64,000 nt of DNA from Hordeum vulgare subsp. vulgare (Eukaryota; Streptophyta; Magnoliopsida; Poales; Poaceae), in the NCBI RefSeq assembly GCF_904849725.1, contig NC_058518.1, positions 327,382,581 through 327,446,580 of the forward strand, given 5' to 3'. Shown here one piece after another: positions 56,303 to 64,000 of the stretch (its first letter is position 1; each line of letters starts with the position of its first letter). Both the position numbers and the translations under genes were made by a program. The notes beneath the pieces were generated by a model, which saw only the letters and a list, made by a program, of their open reading frames with translations, did no database searches and was not told the origin of the DNA.

Positions 56303-56794
56303 CGTCGGCCTTGCACCGTTCTTCCTCCTCGCTCTCGCGGAGCACAGCTGCCAGCGCCGCCTGGTGGACGGCCTCAGCCTCCTGGTCCTCATCGCTGATG
56401 ACAGGCGGGGGTGGCGCTGCACGTCGCGCATGCCACGACGGCGCTGCTCCTCATTCTCGACCGCGAACCAGAGCTCCCAATTGGGGGAATCAGCCGCGTA
56501 TGCAGGGTTTTGCCGCCGCTCCAACGACCGCAGACGCCGCTGGCGGCTCACCTCCTCCGCGTGCACCCACGCCGACCGTGGCATAGTCGGTAGTGGGATC
56601 CTCACCGGATCCAGATGCTAGTGGTGCGGGAGGGTGACATCGGGGTAAGGCAGCGGCACGCGGTGCTCCCAGTGCCACCACGCTTGGTGCACCGGGACGT
56701 TCACACGCTGGCGAGGCCGACGGGTAGACGCCCGCGGGGAGATGGTGTGGGGGTAGAGCGGGGCCTTGCCCTTGTTTGGGAAGGAGCCAGCCAT
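56303..56794 (-). pseudogene. 5' part of the Harbinger-carried ORF
   Basis: ATG at 56794: MAGSFPNKGKAPLYPHTIS, then HQAWWHWEHRVPLPYPD. It stops at TAG 56618-56620, then continues in frame with RSAWVHAEEVSRQRRL and ADSPNWELWFAVENEEQ. A frameshift near 56420 leads to VISDEDQEAEAVHQAAL and EEEERCKADE, which joins 47071 once the CACTA element and one CCT are removed. GC-rich codon use contrasts with the surrounding DNA. Function unknown. Confidence 0.65.
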
Positions 56795-57171
56795 GGTGCT
56801 AGGGTTTGGTCACTGATGAGGTGGCGAGATGGGGATGGGTGGGTTCTCGAAGAAGATCAGGCGGAACCTACCGCACGGGCGGATTAAAAAAGGCCGACCG
56901 CGGTCGCTGACATGTGGGCCCGAGGAGGGTGGTCGTCATAAATTATGTTGACCACGGTGGTTGGGGCGGACACCGCGAGGGCGCGCGCGCGTCCGCTTCG
57001 CGTTCTCTTTGACGCATTTCAGTCCCAAATTTGGGCCGGAAATGGGTCGGTGCGTACGCGGAGCGGACGCGTTTTGGAAATGGGTCGGCTCGTTGGGCCT
57101 TCCGTTTCGTCCGCGTGACCCCAAACGGACGGCATCGGACAAAATGGGTCGCCCCATTGGAGTTGCTCTAA

Positions 57172-58540
57172 TTGCTTGGTTATTTACCATAGGTTCTGTC
57201 TTATTAGGCAGTATATTTAGACTAAATATTAGGTGCATGCTAACTTGTAGTGTGTTGAACTTGTTTTGTAGTATTGACGGTGAATAAACGACCATCCAAG
57301 GAACAAACCACTTAGCATGGAAGATACTGACACATGCAAAATTACTTGAAACAAAAGGGTAATATGACATATAGGTAGGTATGGTGGACTCATGTGAAAT
57401 AACTTGGTTTAAGGATTTTGCATACACAAGCAACATTCCCGCTTAGTACTTCTGAAGGCTGCCAATATGTTGGGAAGCGACCAAAGAGAGAAAAAACGGT
57501 CACAAACATGCATTATGAATAAGTAACATTGGACATTAGCATGAGTAGGATATGAACACTCTGAATTTAAACATCATGAAGGCTGCATTGGTTTTCAGTC
57601 AACTACATGTTTGCACATGGGCCAAGTCAAGCCGCTCGAATTGCTCAGAGGGAAATACCATACTTTCGTACGACATCATAATTGTTTTAATGCATGTTGA
57701 AACACAAGGTAAATCATTATCCACTCCTAGCTATTTGAGCATGGCATGATATACTATAATCTTTAATTGTCATCATAAACACGTTCACTCATGATATACT
57801 GAATCAAGATCGATCGAGCTAAACATATTTACAAAAACGCAAAACAAGAAGAGCTCATACCAATTTCCTTAGCCACGATTACTTCATCTAATATCGTCAT
57901 TATTGCCTTTCACTTGCACGGTCGAATGATGTCATAATAATAATAGTTCAGGTGTGTCATGGACTAAGGTAAAATCTGCTAAATATTTGTGTAAAGGAGA
58001 AGACATGGTAATATTGGCTCTTTCTTAGATCATCAATAATGCATATGAGAGGCAATCAACATTTTCATCGTGGTCTTCTCCTTTCAACAACTCAAAGAAA
58101 AGAAAAGAAATTTAGAGAAACGCACTAAAATATTTTTTGAGTTTTTCTTTCTCAAGGAAGCGAAAAAGCGAAGGAAAAAACAAAAACGAGAAAAACTATT
58201 TACACAGGAAAGATCCCAACAAGTAAAAGAAATATTTTTGGGTTTTCTAAAGTTTTTCAACTATGAAGTGTGTGAACGTGAATGTAAGAGGATGAACTAG
58301 CATGGATTTACAATGGAAGAGGATGAACATCGACAAGTTATATGAAGTGTGTTAACGTGAATGTAACGTTTGTGAGGAATACCTACTCCCCCAAGTTAGG
58401 CGCTTGCCTAGCTTGGTAATCACCACTGATAATAGCCGTCACGTCCGGGAAATATTGCTATTGAGGCACGTGAGCATCCCATGCTTGGGCCTCAGCCGCC
58501 GTAGCATCCAACTTGTTCCGATAAGAAATTATGTTTCTTG
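57172..58540 (-). mobile_element. Remnant of the 3' part of a Gypsy LTR element
   Basis: Resembles the 3' non-coding part of Athila-like elements A and B, for example AGGTAGGTATGGTGGACTC at 57374-57392, also found in B at about 16549. Positions 58385-58525 read on the minus strand as a short C-terminal piece with EAQAWDAHVPQ and DYQARQAPNLGE. AT-rich (58070-58300 is A-rich). No intact gene. Confidence 0.5.
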
Positions 58541-59205
58541 AGCTTGCGTTGGTTTTCCCTTGAAGAGGAAAGGGTGATGCAAAGAAGTAGATAAGTATTT
58601 CGCACAGTTTGTTAAGAACCAAGGTATCAATCTAGTAGGAGGAAAAAGCAAGGCCCCAATGATAGTACCTACACAAATAATCAAACTCTTGCACCAAACG
58701 CTAAAAAGGGGTTGTCAATCCCTTCAGAGTTATTTGTAAGGACGAGATCTGATGGAGATAGATATAAAAGATTGCGGAAACAAAAGTAAATAAATTGGAG
58801 CAAGATATTTTTTCATATTTTTGGTTTATAGATCTGAAAGTATAATATGGAAAATAGACCCGTGGGCCATAGGTTTCACTACAGGATTCTCTCATAAAGG
58901 AAAATAATACGATGGGTGAACAAATTAATGTCGAGCAATTGATAGAAAAGCGAATAATTATGAAGATATCTAAGGCAATGATTATGCATATAGGCATCAT
59001 GTCCGTGTCAAGTAGACCGAAACGATTCTGCATCTACTACTATTACTCCACACATCGACCGACTTCTGCCTGCATCTAGAGTATTAAGTTCATGAAGAAC
59101 AGAGTAACACATTAAGTAAGATGACATGATGTAGAGGGATAAACTCAAGCAATATGATGAAAACCCCATCTTTCTATCCTCGATGGCAACAATACAATAC
59201 GTGCC
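58541..59205 (-). repeat. Partial Gypsy LTR, cut by the Angela insertion at 59206
   Basis: Has the look of the 3' half of a common Triticeae Gypsy LTR (GGGGTTGTCAATCCCTTC, ACTACTATTACTCCACACAT), antisense. It is adjacent to the 3'-end remnant at 58385-58525, so gag-pol is missing between them. Confidence 0.5.
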
Positions 59206-60536
59206 TGTTGGAAATATGCCCTAGAGGCAATAATAAAATAGTTATTATTATATTTCATTTTTCAAGATAATCGTTCATTATCCATGCTATAATTGTATTG
59301 AAAGGAAACATAAATGCATGTGTGGATATATAGAAAAAACTATGTCCCTAGTAAGCCTCTAGTTGACTAGCTAGTTGATAAAGGATGGTTAAGGTTTCCT
59401 GACCATAGACAAGTGTTGTCACTTGATGACGGGATCACATAATTGGGAGAATGATGTGATGGACAAGACCCAAACTATAAACGTAGCATGCGATCGTGTC
59501 ATTTTGTTGCTATTGTTTTCTGCATGTCAAGTATACATTCCTGTGACCATGAGATCATGTAACTCACTAACACCGGAGGAATTCTTTGTGTGTATCAAAC
59601 GTCGCAACGTTACAGGGTGACTATAAAGATGCTCTACAGGTATCTCTGAAGGTGTCCATTGAGTTAGCATGGATCAAGACTGGGATTTGTCACTCCGTGT
59701 GACGGAGAGGTATCTCGGGGCCCACTCGATAATACAACATCATATACAAGCATTGCAAGCAATGTGACTAAATATTTATTCACGGGATCTTGTATTACGG
59801 AACGAGTAAAGAGACTTGCCAATAACGAGATTGAAATAGGTATGGGGATACCGACGATCAAATCTCGGGCAAGTAACATACCAAAGGACAAAGGGAATGA
59901 TATACGGGAATGTTTGAATCCTTGACATAGAGGTTCAACCGATAAGATCTTCGTAGAATATGTAGGATCCAATATGGAAATCCAGGTCCCGCTATTGGAT
60001 ATTGACCGGCGAGTGTATCAGGTCATGTCTGCATAGTTCTCGAACCCGCAGGGTCTGCACACATAAGGTTCGGTGACGTTTCGATATAGTTGAGTTATAG
60101 GTGCTGGTGACCGAAGTTTTGTTCGGAGTCCCAGATGAGATCCTGGATGTCATGAGGGTTTCCGGAATGATCCGTAAACAAAGATTGATATATGGGATTG
60201 TTGCATTTGGCTTCCGGAAAGATTTCGGGCCTTACCCGCAGTGTACCGCGAGTGACGAATGGGTTCCGGGGCTTTACCAGGAGGGGCCACCCACCCGGGA
60301 GAGAACCTAATAGGCCCATGGGTGTCACACCAGCACTTAGTGGGCTTGCGAAGCCATCCCAATAGAGCTATTTCGGCCAAAGGAGAAAAACAAGGCAAAA
60401 GGAAAAAAAGAGGAGGTGGGAAGGAAGGAAGGGACTCCTCCCTCCAAAACGTATTGGAGGAGGATCCCTCCTCTCCTGCCTCGGTCGAAGCCCTCCTACT
60501 TGGAGTAGGAGGCAAGCCTCACCCCTTGGTTCCTCC

Positions 60537-60544
60537 TATATATA
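60537..60544 (+). promoter_or_regulatory. TATA box of the second Angela-type LTR
   Basis: TATATATA in TCCTCCTATATATACTAG; the hAT-like insertion lies about 260 bp downstream, in the transcribed part. Confidence 0.65.
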
Positions 60545-60801
60545 CTAGAGGTTTTAGGGTTTTTGAGACACAACTTTGCCACGTGCAACCCTAAACCTCT
60601 ACTTCGTAGTTCTTCCTCTAGATCGGATTTCTGCGTTGCTTAGGTGAAGCCCAGCAGGAATAACATCATCACCACCACCGTCGCGCCGTCACGCTACCGG
60701 AGAACTCATCTACTTCCCCGTCTATCTTGCTAGATCAAGAAGGCGGAGATCATCGTCGAGCTGTACGTGTGCTGAACACGGAGGTGCCGTCCGTTCGGTA
60801 C

Positions 60802-61336
60802 CAAGTTTTTGGATCCCGAGTGGACTGTTTTACCGAGGGGCACCGATATTCGCGGTTAGCACGGTAACCACGAAATACCGATAAAATTTCGGATGAAATT
60901 TTAAATCAAATTTTGAATTCAAATAATTTGCGTCCATATAGATAACTGTTTTACTCACAAAAATCACTAACCTAGCCGTACCTTAGTGGCTTTCCTGTCC
61001 CGCTTCGTATTACGAGTAGGTCATTAGTTCGAGCCTGTGTAACGCTCCCTCTAATTTGCCCCTTTTTTAAAATTTGCAGCCTTAAAAAATAAAATGCACA
61101 ATGTAGGATCGAACGCAAGAGCTGCTGCTGAGGAAAACGTGCTTCGCCATCGGGCCATCACCGCAACTATTAACCTGAAAGAGATGCCATCTATTTAACT
61201 AGAAGCTGAACATTTGAATTCAAAATTTTCAAAATACTCAGGATTTTTTTCCTCGGTATGACCCTTTTTCGAGGGGTAGCAGTAAACGCGATAACCGCGC
61301 GGTAACTCGATATGTCGAGCGGTAACCAAAACAGAG
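60802..61336. mobile_element. hAT-like non-autonomous element (535 bp) inside the Angela LTR
   Basis: Flanked by a perfect 8-bp duplication TTCGGTAC (60794-60801, 61337-61344), as in hAT elements; other Angela LTRs here have a single TTCGGTAC at this point. Ends CAAGTTTTTGG and (complement) CTCTGTTTTGG are imperfect inverted repeats. Interior has AT-rich TTTTGAATTCAAATAA and many GGTAACC motifs in both orientations near the ends. No coding sequence. Confidence 0.72.
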
Positions 61337-61511
61337 TTCGGTACTAGATCGCGAAGACGTTCCACTATATCAACCGTGTTTCTTAATGCTTCCCGCTTAG
61401 CGATCTACAAGGGTATATAGATCCAATCTCCCTCTCGTAGATGATCATCACCATGATAGGTCTTTGTGTGCGTAGAATTTTTTTTGTTTCCAATGCAACG
61501 TTCCACAACAG

Positions 61512-61523
61512 TGGTATCAGAGC
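61512..61523 (+). promoter_or_regulatory. Primer binding site of the second Angela-type element (initiator tRNA-Met)
   Basis: TGGTATCAGAGC, one base after the LTR. Confidence 0.93.
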
Positions 61524-62776
61524 CAGGTTCATGCGTGGATGATATCTCAAGTAGAACTCAAAAGAGTTTGTGGGCGTTGATGTTCAATTTGCTGGCCTCC
61601 TTAGTCTTTTCTTTATTCCGCGGTATTGTTAGATTGAAGCGGCCCAGACCAACCTTACTCGTACGCTTACGAGAGACCGGTTTCATCGTCTAACATGCAA
61701 CTTGTTGCATAAAGATGACTGACGGGTGTCTGTTTCTTCAACTTTAGTTGAATCGGATTTGACCGAGGCGGTCCTTGGAGAAGGTTAAATAGCAATTTTC
61801 ATATCACCGTTGTGGCTTTGTGTAAGTAATATGCAATCATACTAGATACCCATAGCAGCCACGTAAAACATGCAACAAAAAATTAGAGGATGTCTAACTT
61901 GTTTTTGCAGGGTATGCATGTGATGTGATATGGCCAAAGACATGATGTGATATATTGCATGTATGAGATGATCATGTTGTAATAGTTAAATATCGACTTG
62001 CACGTCGATGCTACGGCAACCGGTAGGAGCCATGGGTTGTCTTTAAACTAACGTTTGTGCTTGCAGATGCGTTTACTATATTGCTAGGTTGTAGCTTTAG
62101 TAGTAATAGCATAGATAGCACGACAACCTCAATGGCGACATGATGATGAAGATCATGATGATGGAGATCATGGTGTGGCTCCGGTGACGACGAAGGTCAT
62201 GCTGGTGCTTTGGTGATGGAGATCAAAAAACACAAGATCATGGCCATATCATGTCACTTATGATTTGCATGTGATGTTAATCCTTTTATGCACCTTATCT
62301 TGCTTAGAACAACGGTAGCATTATAAGGTGATCCCTCACTAAAATTTCTAGATAAAATTGTGTTCTCCCCGACTATGCACCGTTGCGACAGTTCGTCGTT
62401 TCGAGAAACCACGTGATGATCGGGTGTGATAGGCTCAACGTTCACATACAACGGGTGCAAAATAGTTGCACACGCGGAGCACTCGGGTTAAACTTGATGA
62501 GCCTGGCATGTACAGACATGGCCTCGGAACACAAGAGACTGAAAGGTCAAGCATGAATCATATGGTAGATATGATCAACATGGAGATGTTCACCACTCAA
62601 ACTATACTCAACTCACGTGATGATCAGACTTGAGTTAGTGAATTTGGAACATGCACACTCAAATAACTAGAGGGATGTCTATTTTAGTGGGAGTTTGTTA
62701 GTAATATGATTAGCTAAACTCTAATTGTCTTGAACATAGTCTAAGTAAACTTTGCAATATTTTATGTTGTAGATCA
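61524..62776 (+). other. 5' untranslated leader of the second Angela-type element
   Basis: No gene. Corresponds to 29413-30654 in the composite, inverted. Confidence 0.8.
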
Positions 62777-63707
62777 ATGGCTCGCGCAATAGCAACCCTG
62801 AATTTAAATACGTTCCTAGAAAAAGCTAAGTTGAAAGATGATGGAAGCAACTTTGTTGACTGGGCTCGTAATCTCAGGCTTTATCCTTGCTGCTGGCCAA
62901 AAGAATTATGTCCTTGATGCTGTGCCAGGAGATGCACCACCCACCACGGCTAACCAAGACGTTTTGAATGCTTGGCAAGCACGTAAGGATGACTACTCAC
63001 TAGTTCAATGTACAGTCTTGTATGGCTTAGAACCGGGACTTCAAAGACGTTTTGAACGTCATGGAGCATATGAGATGTTCCAAGAGTTGAAGTTTATATT
63101 TGAGATGAACGCCCGAATCGAGAGGTATGAGACCTCCGATAAGTTTTGTGCTTGCAAGATGGAGGAGAATTCGTCTGTTAGTGAACATGTGCTTAGAATG
63201 TATGGGTACTCAAACCGTCTAGCTAAGCTAGGGATTGAACTCCCGCAAGAAGCTATCACTGACAGAATTCTTCAATCACTACTGCCTAGCTATAAAAGCT
63301 TTGTGTTGAACTATAACATGCAAGGGATGAATAAGTCACCCGGTGAGCTGTTTGCAATGCTGAAAGTCGCAAAGTCAGAAATCCGGAAAGAACATCAAGT
63401 GTTGATGGTCAATAAGACCACTGGTTTCAAGAAAAAAGGCAAAGGCAAGAAGGGTAACTCCAAGAAGAGCGGCAAAACAGTTGCCCCTCCGATGAAGAAA
63501 CCCAAGGCTGGAACTAAGCCGGAAACTGAGTGCGATTATTGCAAGGGGACTGGTCACTGGAAGCGCAACTGCCCCAAGTATTTGGTCGATAAGAAGGCGA
63601 CCAACACCAAAAAAGGTATATTTGATATACATGTTATTGATGTGTACCTAAACAGCTCTGGTAGTAGTGCCTGTGTATTTGATATCGGTTCTGTTGCTCA
63701 CATTTGA
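62777..63707 (+). pseudogene. gag and start of protease of the second Angela-type element (frameshift, stop)
   Basis: ATG at 62777: MARAIATLNLNTFLEKAK, then SNFVDWARNLR. An extra base near 62880 shifts the frame; downstream it continues LAAGQKNYVLDAV, LYGLEPGLQRRFERHGA and YNMQGMNKSPGELFAML. The zinc knuckle is CDYCKGTGHWKRNC. Beyond it gag runs into the protease (VFDIGSVAHI), where the active-site DTG of the composite copy is DIG, and a TGA at 63705-63707 replaces the following Cys codon. Confidence 0.9.
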
Positions 63708-64000
63708 AACTCGAAGCAGGAACTGCGGAATAAACGAAGGCTAGCCAAGGATGAAGTTATGATGCGCGTGGGAAATGGTTCCAAGGTTGATGTGATCGAC
63801 GTCGGCACAGTCTCACTTCAATTACCATCGGGATTAGTTATGAACTTAAATAATTTTTATTTAGTGCCTGCGTTAAGCATGAACATTATATCTGGATCTT
63901 GTTATTGCGAGACGGTTACTCATTTAAGTCAGAGAATAATGGTTGTTCGATTTATATGAGTAATATCTTTTATGGTTATGCACCCAATGTGAGGGGTTTG
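63708..64000 (+). pseudogene. Protease to integrase region of the second Angela-type element (truncated by window)
   Basis: Continues NSKQELRNKRRLAKDEV and NGSKVDVIDVGTVSLQL in the same frame after the TGA. A frameshift near 63897 (SGSC, then CETVTH in place of LLRDGY) follows. The last bases match VRGLF of the composite pol. Confidence 0.8.

Larger units (their letters stand above)
46361..57168 (-). mobile_element. Non-autonomous Harbinger element split by a CACTA element
   Basis: Left end GAGCAACAAACGTC; right end complement GAGCAACTCCAATGGGGCG. Perfect TAA target duplication (46358-46360, 57169-57171). Without the CACTA insertion (47072-56302) it is about 1.58 kb. It has no transposase but carries a GC-rich ORF on the minus strand (56794 to 46581), as many Triticeae Harbinger derivatives do. 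Confidence 0.82.
59206..61510 (+). repeat. 5' LTR of the second Angela-type element (with insertion)
   Basis: TGTTGGAAATATGCC...TTCCACAACA. About 1.76 kb when the insertion at 60802-61336 and one TTCGGTAC are removed, close to the 1.82 kb of LTR1-3. TATA box at 60537-60544 (CCTATATATACT). Confidence 0.9.
59206..64000 (+). mobile_element. Second Angela-type Copia element, 5' part (runs off the right edge)
   Basis: LTR 59206-61510 enlarged by a 535-bp insertion, initiator tRNA-Met primer site, leader, gag and the start of pol. It is opposite in orientation to the Angela composite. The left target copy would be GTGCC (59201-59205); the other is outside the window. Confidence 0.9.

Noticed and set aside
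60965..61050. tRNA-like stretch with an AGTTCGAGCC box inside the hAT-like element
   Set aside because: No consistent cloverleaf or A box by eye; probably chance or a very old tRNA remnant.

Overview
This is a window of large, repeat-dominated grass genome, almost certainly Triticeae (wheat, Aegilops or barley type). It holds Angela/BARE-type Copia elements, Athila-lineage Gypsy elements primed by tRNA-Asp, a Tat-lineage (Fatima-like) Gypsy element with an antisense gene, a CACTA element beginning CACTACTAGGGAAAA, PIF/Harbinger elements with TAA target duplications, and an L1-type LINE. I see no intact host gene, no rRNA or tRNA gene and no bacterial or organellar sequence. Nearly everything is mobile DNA, mostly broken by stops and frameshifts. 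Family names are by resemblance only.

Left part, 1-39139: one nested stack. The host is the 3' half of a Tat-like Gypsy element on the + strand (2165-39139). It consists of a 72-bp tandem repeat array, a spliced antisense gene (PF04195 type) running 38129 to 2966, and a 3' LTR at 38601-39139. It was hit three times by Athila-lineage elements: C (minus, LTR 810-2164, gag running off the left edge), A (plus, 3168-13287) and B (minus, 14170-35707, TSD GGGAC). The 5' LTR of B was in turn split by an Angela-type Copia insertion (23565-34919, TSD CTACT). That insertion has three LTRs and a duplicated 5' leader, best explained by one Angela inserting into another, followed by recombination.

Middle, 39140-46357: the 3' end of a LINE, a foldback MULE-like element, a Harbinger-like MITE, a 2.5-kb Harbinger element with a decayed DDE transposase, a minute poly(A) retroposition scar, and two stretches of about 1.1 kb that I cannot assign.

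Right part, 46358-64000: a second nested stack. A non-autonomous Harbinger element (46361-57168, TSD TAA) is split by a 9.2-kb CACTA element (47072-56299, TSD CCT). The CACTA element is split by a 2.5-kb solo LTR (51724-54243, TSD GCGTA). No TNP2-type transposase is visible in the CACTA element; it carries a broken multi-exon gene with a possible B3-like fold and what looks like a captured host-gene fragment with an RNase H-like exon. A decayed Gypsy remnant follows (57172-59205), then the 5' part of a second Angela-type Copia element (59206 to the window end). The LTR of that element holds a 535-bp hAT-like insertion.

The coding regions do not act together as a pathway. They are retroelement gag-pol genes, retroelement accessory ORFs and transposase genes, and none looks functional. 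The informative content is the order of insertions, the accessory ORFs, and the rearrangements.
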